A stretch of 64,000 nucleotides of DNA from Gammaproteobacteria bacterium (lineage in GTDB: Bacteria > Pseudomonadota > Gammaproteobacteria > Pseudomonadales > Pseudomonadaceae): NCBI GenBank assembly GCA_903970465.1, contig CAJCIO010000088.1, positions 1 through 64,000 of the forward strand. The letters run 5' to 3'. The notes below the pieces were generated by a model, which saw nothing but the letters and a program-made list of their open reading frames with translations, was not told the DNA's origin and searched no databases. Position numbers and translations under genes: made by a program. Each line of letters opens with the position of its first letter. Position 1 is the stretch's first letter. Below, piece by piece: positions 27,334 through 35,909 of the stretch.

Positions 27334-28353
27334 ATGGGTCACGAAAGCCTTAACTGGGACAAACTGGGGTTCGATTACATCAAGACCGATCTGCGCTATC
27401 TGTCTAACTGGAAGGACGGTGAGTGGCAGCCAGGCACTCTGACCGAAGACAATGTGTTGCACATCAGCGAAGGTTCCACCGCGCTGCATTACGGTCAGCA
27501 GTGCTTCGAAGGCCTCAAGGCCTATCGTTGCAAGGACGGTTCGATCAACCTGTTCCGCCCGGAGCAGAACGCCTTGCGCATGGCCCGCAGCTGCCAGCGC
27601 ACGCTGATGCCGCACGTGCCGACCGAGATGTTCGTCGATGCCTGCAAGCAGGTGGTCAAGGCCAACGAACGCTTCGTCCCGCCATACGGCAGCGGTGGCG
27701 CCCTGTATCTGCGCCCGTTCGTAATTGGCGTGGGCGACAACATCGGCGTGCGCACCGCGCCTGAGTTCATCTTCTCGGTGTTCTGCATCCCGGTCGGCCC
27801 TTACTTCAAGGGCGGCATGAAGCCGCACAACTTCCAGATTTCCAGCTACGACCGTGCCGCTCCACAAGGCACCGGCGCCGCCAAGGTCGGTGGCAACTAC
27901 GCCGCCAGCCTGCTGCCCGGTTCGGCCGCCAAGCAGGCCGGTTTTGCCGATTGCATCTACCTCGATCCGCAAACCCACACCAAGATCGAGGAAGTCGGTT
28001 CGGCCAACTTCTTCGGCATCACCGCCAACAATGAATTCGTCACGCCTAAATCGCCGTCAGTGTTGCCGGGCATCACCCGTCTGTCGCTGATCGAGCTGGC
28101 GCAGTCGCGCCTCGGCCTGACCGTCATCGAAGGCGACGTGTTCATCGACAAGATCGACCAGTTCGTTGAAGCCGGTGCATGCGGCACCGCAGCAGTCATT
28201 TCGCCCATCGGCGGTATCGAATACGACGGCAAGATGCACGTGTTCTACAGCGAGACCGAAGTCGGCCCGGTGACTCAACGTCTGTACAACGAGCTGACCG
28301 GCGTGCAGGCCGGCGACATCGAAGGCCCGGCGGGCTGGATCGTCAAGGTGTAA
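27334..28353 (+). CDS. ilvE: Branched-chain amino acid aminotransferase
   Basis: This PLP-dependent class IV aminotransferase carries out the last step of Val, Leu and Ile synthesis and the first step of their breakdown. The 339-residue length and sequence fit the larger, eukaryote-like BCAT branch rather than the E. coli IlvE type. The PLP lysine is in AKVGGNYAAS, and other conserved parts are LHYGQQCFEGLKAYR and EVGSANFFGI. ATG 27334 follows AGAGGG. A clear terminator follows at 28375-28408, so it is monocistronic. Confidence 0.93.
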   Translation: MGHESLNWDKLGFDYIKTDLRYLSNWKDGEWQPGTLTEDNVLHISEGSTALHYGQQCFEGLKAYRCKDGSINLFRPEQNALRMARSCQRTLMPHVPTEMFVDACKQVVKANERFVPPYGSGGALYLRPFVIGVGDNIGVRTAPEFIFSVFCIPVGPYFKGGMKPHNFQISSYDRAAPQGTGAAKVGGNYAASLLPGSAAKQAGFADCIYLDPQTHTKIEEVGSANFFGITANNEFVTPKSPSVLPGITRLSLIELAQSRLGLTVIEGDVFIDKIDQFVEAGACGTAAVISPIGGIEYDGKMHVFYSETEVGPVTQRLYNELTGVQAGDIEGPAGWIVKV

Positions 28354-28374
28354 GACGCGCCTGCAGGACAAGGA

Positions 28375-28408
28375 CCCATCCATGGCGCAAGCGGTGGATG
28401 GGTTTTTT
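28375..28408 (+). terminator. Rho-independent terminator of ilvE
   Basis: CCCATCCA at 28375-28382 pairs with TGGATGGG at 28395-28402, followed by six T residues at 28403-28408. It sits 22 bases after the ilvE stop codon and is the clearest intrinsic terminator in the window. Confidence 0.88.
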
Positions 28409-28433
28409 CATGGGGGGCTTTCAATCCCGGCGT

Positions 28434-29024
28434 TCAGCCGCGCTTGCGAATGACCATGCGCTGGATGCGCTTGCCGGACGCATTGCTCAGGTCTTCGCGA
28501 TCCAGCAGCACTCGGTGGCCGAGGCATTCCTGGAGGATCAGCGATTTGTCGAAGGCCGAATACAGACGCCGGTGCTGATCGCGCTTGGCGCTGCCTTCCA
28601 TCACTCGCCAACTGATGTACAGCGCGCCGCCGGGCACCAGCAAGTCGAGCATGCGTGCCACCGAAGGGCGGATCAGGCGCAGCTCCAGGTGCATGATCAC
28701 TGACTCGCAGAGGATGTTCTGGAAGCGTTCGCTGACGATGTTGGCCAGATCCGGCAACGAAGCCAGCTCGAAGCGCAGGTCCGGATAGCGATAGCGGGCG
28801 TGGTCGAGCAACAGATCGCTGGCGTCATAACCCACGGCATCGAAACCGGCATTGTTGAGCCAGGCCACGTCACGGCCGGCGCCGCAACCGATATCAGCCG
28901 TGTGGCCAGGGGTGAAGAAGGTGTTCAGCAGGGTGTAGAGATCGCTGGGTTGCGGTTGCTCGTGCCAGTGCTTCGCGAAGGGCTTGGCGTACACGTTGTA
29001 CGCGTTGAGGGTGTCGACATCCAT
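28434..29024 (-). CDS. Class I SAM-dependent methyltransferase
   Basis: The 196-residue protein has the Rossmann methyltransferase fold with the SAM-binding loop TADIGCGAGRDVAWL (about 39-53) and a following acidic GYDASDLLLDHA. The substrate is unknown. Short single-domain members of this type act on small molecules or remain uncharacterised. It converges with ilvE and lies 143 bases before the end of the carboxypeptidase gene, which is on the same strand. Confidence 0.83.
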   Translation of the reverse strand: MDVDTLNAYNVYAKPFAKHWHEQPQPSDLYTLLNTFFTPGHTADIGCGAGRDVAWLNNAGFDAVGYDASDLLLDHARYRYPDLRFELASLPDLANIVSERFQNILCESVIMHLELRLIRPSVARMLDLLVPGGALYISWRVMEGSAKRDQHRRLYSAFDKSLILQECLGHRVLLDREDLSNASGKRIQRMVIRKRG

Positions 29025-29167
29025 GGCACATCTCCAGACAGGCTTTGGACTAAAGCCTGTTGCTGAATGTGCCAGTATTCGGGCAGCGACCGCAAGGGGG
29101 ATTCGGGTTTCAGCGTTGATACCGAGTTGTTCGCTCAGGTCTCTTCGTGTCCGTGCAAATCCCCACC

Positions 29168-30352
29168 TCAGAACTTCGAAGCAAAGAACATCCGAATCCC
29201 GTCCAGCAGACGGTGCAGCCAGCCGCCCTGCGGCATATCGGCCAAGGTGACCAGTGGTCGCGAGACCAACTTGTCGGTGCCGTCGAACACGTCATAGCTG
29301 CCCACCACGGTGCCTGCTGGCAGTGGTGCGACCAGCTCGGGGTTGAGGTTGACGTGAGCGTTGAAATTCTGATGACTGCGGCGCGGCAGGGTCAATACCA
29401 GGTCGTTGGCCAGGCCGATCGGGACGGTATCGGCGGCGCCTTTCCACACATGCGGCTGGGCAAGGACCGCCCGACCGTTCTGCAATTTGGCATTTTCATA
29501 GAAGCGGAAGCCGTAGGTCAGCAGGGTTTCGGTGTCCGAGGCGCGGTTGGCCATGCTGGTCGAGCCGAACACAGCAGTGATCAGGCGCTCGCCGTTGCGC
29601 ACTGCCGAGGTCACCATGCAATAGCCGGCGGCATCGGTGTGGCCGGTCTTCAGGCCATCGACCGAGGCGTCACGCCATAGCAGCAGGTTGCGGTTTGGCT
29701 GACGAATGCCGCCCCAGGTGAAGTACTTGTTGGCGTACAGCGGGTAGTAGGCTGGCTCGTCGTGAATGATCGACTGGGCCAGCACCGCCATGTCGTGGGC
29801 CGACGAGTAGTGGTCATCGATCGGCAGGCCGGTGGGGTTCATGAAGTGGGAGTTGGTCATGCCCAGCTTCTGCGCGGTCAGGTTCATCATGCCGGCGAAG
29901 GCGTCCTCGCTGCCGGCGATGCGTTCGGAGAGTGCCACGGCGGCATCGTTGCCGGAGTCGATCACCACACCGTGCATCAGGTCGTCGACGCTGATCTGGC
30001 TGTTGGGGGTGATGAACATTCGCGAGCCGCCGGTGCGCCAGGCGTTATCGCTGATGGTGACCTTGTCGTCAGGCTTGAGGCGACCGGCCATGAGTTCATG
30101 GGTGGTGATGTACACCGTCATCAACTTGGTGAGACTGGCCGGCGGCAGGCGCTCGTCGGGGTTCTGGCTACTGATGATGGTGCCGGTGGTGGCGTCCATC
30201 ATTACCCAGGAGCGCGCGCCCAGTTGCGGCGGTGCGGGGATCATCGGCTCGGCGCTGCGCAGGGTCGCGGAGACGGGGCTGTCGGCCAAGGCCAAAGGGG
30301 TGAAGACGGCACAGGCGAGGGCGAGGGGCAACGGCAGCAAGCGAAAGGTCAC
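29168..30352 (-). CDS. D-alanyl-D-alanine carboxypeptidase (PBP5/6 type)
   Basis: This low-molecular-weight penicillin-binding protein trims the terminal D-Ala from peptidoglycan stem peptides. It has a signal peptide (LLPLPLALACAVFTPLALA), the SxxK active site in PASLTKLM, the SxN motif in DSGNDAA and KTG in DGLKTGHT. A C-terminal DacA-type domain and an amphipathic end for membrane attachment follow. The start is taken as GTG 30352, with AAGG about ten bases upstream and the signal peptide immediately after; the frame continues to 30421 without a better site. It is close to dacA/dacC of other pseudomonads. Confidence 0.92.
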   Translation of the reverse strand: MTFRLLPLPLALACAVFTPLALADSPVSATLRSAEPMIPAPPQLGARSWVMMDATTGTIISSQNPDERLPPASLTKLMTVYITTHELMAGRLKPDDKVTISDNAWRTGGSRMFITPNSQISVDDLMHGVVIDSGNDAAVALSERIAGSEDAFAGMMNLTAQKLGMTNSHFMNPTGLPIDDHYSSAHDMAVLAQSIIHDEPAYYPLYANKYFTWGGIRQPNRNLLLWRDASVDGLKTGHTDAAGYCMVTSAVRNGERLITAVFGSTSMANRASDTETLLTYGFRFYENAKLQNGRAVLAQPHVWKGAADTVPIGLANDLVLTLPRRSHQNFNAHVNLNPELVAPLPAGTVVGSYDVFDGTDKLVSRPLVTLADMPQGGWLHRLLDGIRMFFASKF

Positions 30353-30469
30353 GGACGGCGGGCCTTGAATGAATATGAAAAAAAGGTCGCACACGTTAGG
30401 CCAGAGCCAGCGACCGCTCAACGGGGGCGAGATTAAATAAAAGTTACTGGACGCGGTGCTGCGCTTCGG

Positions 30470-31147
30470 TCATGCCGCGGCCTGCAGGCGGTAGCCACCG
30501 TCGCGCAAGGTCAGCAGGGTGGGTGTGCCGGGGCCCACGAGCTTGCGGCGCAAGCGCTCGATGTGCACTTCGATGATCTGGTTGCCGGGGTCGAAGGGGT
30601 AGCCCCACACCTGTTCGAAGAGCATGGTGCTGGTCACGCGCTGGCCGATGTTGCGCAGCAGAAACGCCAGCAGCTTGAACTCTGAGGGCAGCAGTTCCAG
30701 CGCCTGGCCATCGCGCGTGACCCGCTGGGTATCGAGATCCAGGTGCAAGGGCCCGCTGACCAGCCGCGCAGGGCAACTCCCATCCTCGCCGCGGCGCTGC
30801 AGCATGGCGAGCCTGGCCGCCAACTCGCCGCTGGTGAAGGGTTTGGTCAGGTAGTCGTCACCGCTGCAGCGCAGTTGCTCGACCCGGACGTCTACGGCAG
30901 CGGGCACGCTGAGCATGAGGATCGGTGTGAGGATGTGCTGGGCGCGCAGGGTGGCGACGATGGTCAGACCGTCGATGTCGGATAATCGCCGGGCCACGAT
31001 GATGCTGTCGTAGCCGCCCGCCACGGCCATGGCCAGGCCGGTCGAGCCGCTGCAGGCCCATTGCACGTTGAAGCCGTGCCCTTTGAGCTCTGCCATCACG
31101 GCCTGGGCCGTGGCTTCATCCTGTTCTATTACCAACGCGTACTTCAT
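30470..31147 (-). CDS. OmpR-family response regulator with degenerate receiver
   Basis: The 225-residue protein has a receiver-like domain (about 1-115) and an OmpR-type winged helix (about 130-222, LELLPSEFKLLAFLLRNIG). The phospho-acceptor position is Ala52 in IIVARRLSDIDG, where active receivers have Asp. The switch Lys102 (YLTKPF) and acidic residues near Glu8/Asp10 remain. It is therefore probably not controlled by ordinary phosphorylation. No histidine kinase gene is adjacent, so it is an orphan. It lies upstream of and in the same direction as the carboxypeptidase gene, with a 117-base gap. ATG 31147 is preferred over an in-frame start at 31198. Confidence 0.87.
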   Translation of the reverse strand: MKYALVIEQDEATAQAVMAELKGHGFNVQWACSGSTGLAMAVAGGYDSIIVARRLSDIDGLTIVATLRAQHILTPILMLSVPAAVDVRVEQLRCSGDDYLTKPFTSGELAARLAMLQRRGEDGSCPARLVSGPLHLDLDTQRVTRDGQALELLPSEFKLLAFLLRNIGQRVTSTMLFEQVWGYPFDPGNQIIEVHIERLRRKLVGPGTPTLLTLRDGGYRLQAAA

Positions 31148-31372
31148 CAAGGGCTCCGCATTGTCTGCCGCCGGAAGAAAAGCCGTCCGGCCGGGCACAC
31201 CTGGCGATATACCCTGTTCTCAGCCTAAAGGCGCTGCGTGGCGGCGGTAAATTAACTAATGTTTAATGCCTGGGCCCCGTGCGTGCGGGCTGCAATCCGG
31301 TGGTGACAGTTGTGCATTGGCGGCTTTGCCTATAGCGTCTGTGATCAACGGGCAATACGACGGGAGTGGTAG

Positions 31373-31912
31373 ATGAAGCTGTTCAGGCGTCTGACGTTAC
31401 TCATGGCATCGATGCTTGCCGTGTTGCTGCTGAGCCCGGCGGCACTGGCCGGCTGGCAGACCGCTCTGCCGGGCGCCCACCTGCTGGGCAACGGGGATTT
31501 TCGCAAATTCGGTTTTCTGGTCTACACCGCGCGGCTTTATACCCCGGCCGACCATCTGGACGACAACACCCCCTTTGCCCTGGAATTGACCTACCACCGG
31601 TCGATCAAGGGCGATGCCTTGGTGGACGCCAGCATCAATGAGATCAAGCGTATCCAGGGCAGCACGGTGAGCGCCGAGCAACTGCAACGCTGGCGTGAGC
31701 AGATGCAGCAGTCGTTCGTCGACGTCGAGGAAGGCAGCCAGTTGACCGGGGTGTTTCTACCGGGGCAGGGCGCCCAGTTCTATGTCGGCGACCAGCTCAA
31801 GAGCGAGATCAAGGACCTGGCCTACGCCAAGGCGTTCTTCGCCATCTGGCTCGATCCGGCCAGCCGGGATCCGGACCTGCGCGAGCAATTGCTGGGTAAA
31901 AGCAAACACTAG
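31373..31912 (+). CDS. Periplasmic chalcone-isomerase-like protein
   Basis: The 179-residue protein has a clear signal peptide (LLMASMLAVLLLSPAALAG) and a domain resembling the bacterial chalcone isomerase-like family (Chalcone_3). Typical features are GNGDFRKFGFLVYTARLY near the start and a C-terminal AFFAIWLDPASRDPDLREQLLG. Bacterial members lack shown isomerase activity, and their role is unknown. It is 36 bases upstream of the 2-hydroxyacid dehydrogenase gene and may be co-transcribed. Confidence 0.83.
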   Translation: MKLFRRLTLLMASMLAVLLLSPAALAGWQTALPGAHLLGNGDFRKFGFLVYTARLYTPADHLDDNTPFALELTYHRSIKGDALVDASINEIKRIQGSTVSAEQLQRWREQMQQSFVDVEEGSQLTGVFLPGQGAQFYVGDQLKSEIKDLAYAKAFFAIWLDPASRDPDLREQLLGKSKH

Positions 31913-31948
31913 CGACCGACTATTTCAGCATTCAAGGAGCACCTGAAC

Positions 31949-32881
31949 ATGTCATCCGAGCTCATACCGCTGGCACTGCTGGTGCCCATGCCGGACACCG
32001 TCGTGCAGCGACTGGGGCAGCGTTTCGAGGTGTTGAACCCTGCCGCCCAGGCCTTGAGCGACGCTCAGTCCGCCCGCGTGCGGGCGGTACTGACCAACGG
32101 CTCCCGGGGTTTGAGTGCGGCCGAGATCGACGCCATGCCGGCGCTGCGGATCGCCAGTGCCATGGGCGCAGGTCACGAGAACATCGATCATCAGCATGCC
32201 GCTCGGCGCGGTATCGCCGTGACCCATGGAGGCGGTGCCAACGCCGATATCGTCGCCGACCACGCCATGGCGCTGTTGGGCGCGGTGGTGCGGCGCATTC
32301 CGCACATGGATCGTCTGGCACGGGCCGGCTGCGATCGCAATACCCTGCCCAGCGACCCCGGCTTGCATCGGCGCCGCCTGGGCCTGGTGGGCGCCGGTCA
32401 TATCGGCCGTTGTCTGGCCAAGCGCGCCAGCGGCTACGACATGGAGATCGGCTACCACAGCCGCAACCCGGTGGCGGATTGGCCGCCGCGCTACTTCGAT
32501 GACCTGAGCGCTCTGGCGCGGTGGTGCGATTTTCTCGTGGTGGCGGTGCCGGGTGGCGCGGCGACCTTGCACTTGATCGATACCTCGATACTGCAGGCGC
32601 TCGGCCGGGACGGGTACCTGGTGAACGTGGGCCGCGGTTCGGTAGTGGATACCACCGCCTTGGCGGCAGCGCTGCGCGATGGCGTGATTGCCGGAGCGGC
32701 GCTGGACGTCTACGAAAGCGAGCCCGCTCGCCCAGAGGCGCTGCTGGGGTTCGAAAATCTGGTACTGACCCCGCATATCGCCGGCCGCTCCGATTCGGCC
32801 TGGACCGGGCAGACCGAACTGTTCATCGATAACGTCGAGCGTTATCTGGCAGGGCTGGCGACGGTCAATTCGGTGGTTTGA
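31949..32881 (+). CDS. D-isomer-specific 2-hydroxyacid dehydrogenase
   Basis: The 310-residue protein has the two-domain fold of the D-2-hydroxyacid dehydrogenase family. The NAD(P)-binding loop is GLVGAGHIGRCLAKR. The catalytic residues are Arg in NVGRGSVVD, Glu in DVYESEP and His in LTPHIAGRS. The substrate could be glyoxylate/hydroxypyruvate or another 2-oxoacid, and the sequence alone does not decide. ATG 31949 follows CAAGGAG. Confidence 0.88.
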   Translation: MSSELIPLALLVPMPDTVVQRLGQRFEVLNPAAQALSDAQSARVRAVLTNGSRGLSAAEIDAMPALRIASAMGAGHENIDHQHAARRGIAVTHGGGANADIVADHAMALLGAVVRRIPHMDRLARAGCDRNTLPSDPGLHRRRLGLVGAGHIGRCLAKRASGYDMEIGYHSRNPVADWPPRYFDDLSALARWCDFLVVAVPGGAATLHLIDTSILQALGRDGYLVNVGRGSVVDTTALAAALRDGVIAGAALDVYESEPARPEALLGFENLVLTPHIAGRSDSAWTGQTELFIDNVERYLAGLATVNSVV

Positions 32882-32987
32882 TCCAAAGGCCTCTTCGAGA
32901 GCTTCGCTCAGTGCGGGATTTTTCGCGGAACTAGGCGTAGACCGATTGGCCGACGAGTCTTGCTCCTACAGGCTCACGTGCCGTCAA

Positions 32988-33018
32988 CACTGTGGGAGCC
33001 AGGCTTGCCCGCGAAGAG
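32988..33018. repeat. Single REP copy
   Basis: The core CTGTGGGAGCCAGGCTTGCC followed by CGCGAAGAGGCC matches the REP family at 1110 and 48826. It lies between the convergent dehydrogenase and GntR genes. Confidence 0.7.
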
Positions 33019-33040
33019 GCCGGTATTGTCAGCGCAAAAC

Positions 33041-33793
33041 TCAGCGCCCGATACGCGGTTCCTTCAGCACCACCGGGGTAGCAATGTCGCGAACCTTGGC
33101 GTTGCCTTCCTGTTTGCCGCGCAGGTAGTCCAGCGCTACTTTGGCGGCCGCGCGCACGTGGTCGACCGAAGCTTGGTGAGCGGCCAGGGCATCGCCGCTC
33201 TTGATCGCCGCGACGATGCGCTGCATCTCTTCGTGACTGGCGCTTCGGCGGTTTGCCTGGGACACCGACGTGGCTCGCAGATAGCTGATGCGCGCCTGCA
33301 ACTGGCGCAGCTGCGTGGCCGCGACCTTGTTGCCGGCGCCTTCGAACAACACGTCGTAGAAACCCTGGACCGAGTCCAGCACCTCAGGCAGTTCCTGCGC
33401 TTCGAGGGCCTTGCGGTTGACCTCCAGGGCCTTTTCGAGGGCGCGGATGTCCTTGGCCTTGGCGTTGAGGGTAAAGAGTTGCACGATCAAACCCTCCAGC
33501 ACGCAACGCAATTCATAGATCTCACAAGCGTCGGCCAGGGTGATGATCGCCACGCTTGGCCCTTTGGCATCGGCGAATTCCACCAGGCCTTCGGACTCCA
33601 GGTGGCGCAGCGCTTCGCGTACCGAAGTGCGGCTGACACCCAGGCGCTCGCAGAGGTCGCGCTCCACCAGGCGGTCGCCGGGCAGCAACTGGAAATTCAT
33701 GATGGCGCCGCGTAGTTTGTCCAGGACGATTTCGCGCAGGGTGACAGGGTTGCGATTGACCTTGAAGTTGTCGTCGAGTGGCAGGCGTTTCAT
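33041..33793 (-). CDS. GntR-family (FCD domain) transcriptional regulator
   Basis: The 250-residue protein has an N-terminal winged helix (about 15-85, with GDRLVERDLCERLGVSRTSVREALRHLESEGL) and a C-terminal helical FCD ligand-binding domain. Such regulators typically respond to catabolic intermediates. It lies 102 bases downstream of a flavin reductase gene on the same strand and beyond it a decayed aldehyde dehydrogenase, so it probably once controlled that oxidation pathway. ATG 33793 is chosen; starts at 33826 and 33877 are also in frame. Confidence 0.88.
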   Translation of the reverse strand: MKRLPLDDNFKVNRNPVTLREIVLDKLRGAIMNFQLLPGDRLVERDLCERLGVSRTSVREALRHLESEGLVEFADAKGPSVAIITLADACEIYELRCVLEGLIVQLFTLNAKAKDIRALEKALEVNRKALEAQELPEVLDSVQGFYDVLFEGAGNKVAATQLRQLQARISYLRATSVSQANRRSASHEEMQRIVAAIKSGDALAAHQASVDHVRAAAKVALDYLRGKQEGNAKVRDIATPVVLKEPRIGR

Positions 33794-33895
33794 CGGGTCT
33801 GCTCTGGTAGTGACTGTGCCGGGCATGAAAAGACACCGAGCGCCACTCAGGGCGCTCGATGTCGGGCAGTTTATCACGGGTGTCGTGGCGGGGCG

Positions 33896-34381
33896 TCAGC
33901 AGAACGCCGGCAGGGCGCCGAGCTTGCCACGGTGATAGATCATCGGCGTGACGGGTTCGTTGGGCAGGATCAGGTTGGTCACCTTGCCGACCACGATGGC
34001 GTGATCGCCGCCTTCGTATTCACGCCACAGCTCGCACTCGATGATCGCGGTGACGCCTTCCAATAGCGGGTTGCCTTGCTCGCTGAGCTGCCACTCGATC
34101 GCCTTTGCCTTGTCTTTGCCCTTGCTGGCAAACGCGTAGGCGTGAGCCTGTTGCGGGCCACTGAGCAAGTGAATGGCGAAGCGTTTGCTGGCGCGCAATA
34201 CCGGGTAGGTGTCGGAGCTGTAGCTGGGGCAGAACAGCACCAGGGCTGGGTCCAGCGACAGGGCACTGAAGGCGCTGGCGGTGATGCCGACGATGCCGCC
34301 CTCGGCGTCCAGCGTGGTGACCACGGTCACGCCTGACGGAAACGAGGCCATCACTTCTTTATAGAGACTGGGGTCGATCAT
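33896..34381 (-). CDS. Flavin reductase component of a two-component monooxygenase
   Basis: The 161-residue protein belongs to the HpaC-like flavin reductase family, which passes reduced FMN or FAD to a partner oxygenase. Characteristic segments are FPSGVTVVTT near the start, GITASAFSALSLDPALVLFC and a central FAIHLLS. The oxygenase partner is not in this window. The upstream gene on the same strand is only a 3' remnant of an aldehyde dehydrogenase, so the reductase may be a leftover of a lost pathway or may serve an oxygenase elsewhere. Confidence 0.88.
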   Translation of the reverse strand: MIDPSLYKEVMASFPSGVTVVTTLDAEGGIVGITASAFSALSLDPALVLFCPSYSSDTYPVLRASKRFAIHLLSGPQQAHAYAFASKGKDKAKAIEWQLSEQGNPLLEGVTAIIECELWREYEGGDHAIVVGKVTNLILPNEPVTPMIYHRGKLGALPAFC

Positions 34382-34394
34382 GATCAGATACCTG

Positions 34395-34580
34395 TCAACG
34401 CATCACGAAGGGATCAGGCATGGGGGCCTGGGAGAGGTTGATCCACACCGTTTTCAGTTCGGTGTAGGCCAGCACGGAATCGATGCCGCTGTTTTTGAAA
34501 CCACCTGGCGAAATTCTCTGCGCTGGTGCGCACCACATGCCGGGGCCGCCGCGCTTGTTGGTGAAGCTCAGGTCGCTCAT
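34395..34580 (-). pseudogene. Aldehyde dehydrogenase remnant (C-terminal tail after a large deletion)
   Basis: A 61-codon frame ends in a sequence typical of the extreme C-terminus of NAD-dependent aldehyde dehydrogenases: ISPGGFKNSGIDSVLAYTEL followed by KTVWINLS. The usual protein is about 480-500 residues, so more than 400 residues, including the catalytic Cys and Glu, are missing. The first 15-20 codons (MSDLSFTNKRGGPGM) look like a start region joined directly to the tail, which suggests an internal deletion. The stop lies 13 bases before the flavin reductase gene, as expected of an operon. Confidence 0.75.
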
Positions 34581-34749
34581 GGGTTGCAGTTCCTGATCGT
34601 GTATTTGGTCTGATGGTATACCATAAGTTTCATCGCGCAAGCGCTATTTGTCGGGTGCGGCCGGTTTGTGCCGTGGTGGTTGCAGGTCGGAAAAGCCTTG
34701 TGCTCGCCACGGATCCGGCTACCCTCGATGCCTCGCTTCTCTAGAGTCC

Positions 34750-35061
34750 GTGGAATTGCCTTTGATCACGTTGCACCCCATCCTCGATGCCTCATCGCCT
34801 GCCGCCGCTGTCAGCTGTACCACCTGCGCGGCCAAATGCTGCCGCCTGGAAGTGATGTTGATCACCGACACGGGGGTGCCGGAGCGCTTTATCGAGGTCG
34901 ATGACTGGGGGTCGGAGACCATGGCGCGGCTCGACGATGGCTGGTGCGCGGCGCTCGACCGTCGCACCATGAGCTGCAGCATCTACAGCAAGCGGCCGCT
35001 GATCTGTCGGGAATTCGAGATGGGCGGTGACGATTGCCTGGAAGAGCGTGTGGCGCCTTGA
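34750..35061 (+). CDS. YkgJ-family cysteine-cluster protein
   Basis: The product is about 103 residues if translation starts at GTG 34750. It has the YkgJ cysteine pattern, CTTCAAKCCR near the start with later CSIYSKRPLICREF and a final Cys, which is thought to bind zinc or an iron-sulfur centre. Its function is unknown. The frame is open further back to TTG 34648, but that segment is unlike the family. It is divergent from the aldehyde dehydrogenase remnant. Confidence 0.8.
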   Translation: MELPLITLHPILDASSPAAAVSCTTCAAKCCRLEVMLITDTGVPERFIEVDDWGSETMARLDDGWCAALDRRTMSCSIYSKRPLICREFEMGGDDCLEERVAP

Positions 35062-35157
35062 TGAATGTTTGCGTCAGACGCTCATAGCGGCGCTGCAAGA
35101 GCGCGGTATGGGCGCTATGATCGGTGCACGCCCATCGCCTGAAGGCTCTATCTCGAC

Positions 35158-35871
35158 ATGAAACTGCTCATCGCTGCTCTGTCCCTGCTGTTTTCGCCCC
35201 TGCTGCTTGCCCAACCCGCCCTGCACGGCGACCTGCCTCTGCAATACCTCGAACAGCCCGGTAACGGTCAGCCCGACCAACCGCTGGTGATCTTCCTGCA
35301 TGGCTACGGCAGCAACGAAGCGGACCTGTTCAGCCTCAAGGATGATTTGCCCGAGGGCTCCACCTACCTGTCGGTGCAGGCGCCGATGCAGATCAGTCAG
35401 GACGGCTATCAGTGGTTCACCCCCAAGGGCGAAGCGACCGAGTACAACGGCCTGGGCGGCGACGTGAACAGCAGCGAAGCGCGTATCACGGCGTTCATCA
35501 AGGCGGCAGTTGACAAGTACCATACGCGGGCGGACCTTGTGACCTTGGTGGGCTTCAGTCAGGGCGCGATCATGAGCTACCAGGTGGCGCTGCATGATCC
35601 GCAGAGCATCGGTGCGATGGCGGCGTTGAGCGGCAAGTTGCTGCCGCCTTTACGGGCCAAGCTCAAGGCAGATCCGCAGTATGCCAAGGTGCGCTTCTTT
35701 ATAGGCCATGGCACTGCGGATAACGTTCTGCCAGTGGCGAGTGCGACTCAGGCTGACGAGAGTTTGCGGGCTATCGGGATCACCCCGCAGTTTCATCTGT
35801 ATCCGGGGTTGCGCCATTCGATCAGCGAAGCGGAGGTGAGTGATCTGCGGGCTTGGTTGCAGGCTCGGTAA
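35158..35871 (+). CDS. Secreted phospholipase/carboxylesterase-family hydrolase
   Basis: The 237-residue protein has a signal peptide (LLIAALSLLFSPLLLA) and an alpha/beta hydrolase domain of the phospholipase/carboxylesterase type. The oxyanion region is FLHGYGSNEADL, the nucleophile Ser is in LVGFSQGAIM, the Asp in GTADNVLP and the His in GLRHSIS. It should hydrolyse small esters in the periplasm or outside the cell. It lies 96 bases after the ykgJ-like gene and converges with an MFS gene. Confidence 0.85.
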   Translation: MKLLIAALSLLFSPLLLAQPALHGDLPLQYLEQPGNGQPDQPLVIFLHGYGSNEADLFSLKDDLPEGSTYLSVQAPMQISQDGYQWFTPKGEATEYNGLGGDVNSSEARITAFIKAAVDKYHTRADLVTLVGFSQGAIMSYQVALHDPQSIGAMAALSGKLLPPLRAKLKADPQYAKVRFFIGHGTADNVLPVASATQADESLRAIGITPQFHLYPGLRHSISEAEVSDLRAWLQAR

Positions 35872-35909
35872 TCACTGGAACCATTGGGTTCGGCGCTAAA
35901 TCTGCCAGA

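Noticed and set aside
30353..30421. Longer start for the carboxypeptidase
   Set aside because: The added residues place a second hydrophobic stretch before the clear signal peptide and have no ribosome binding site.
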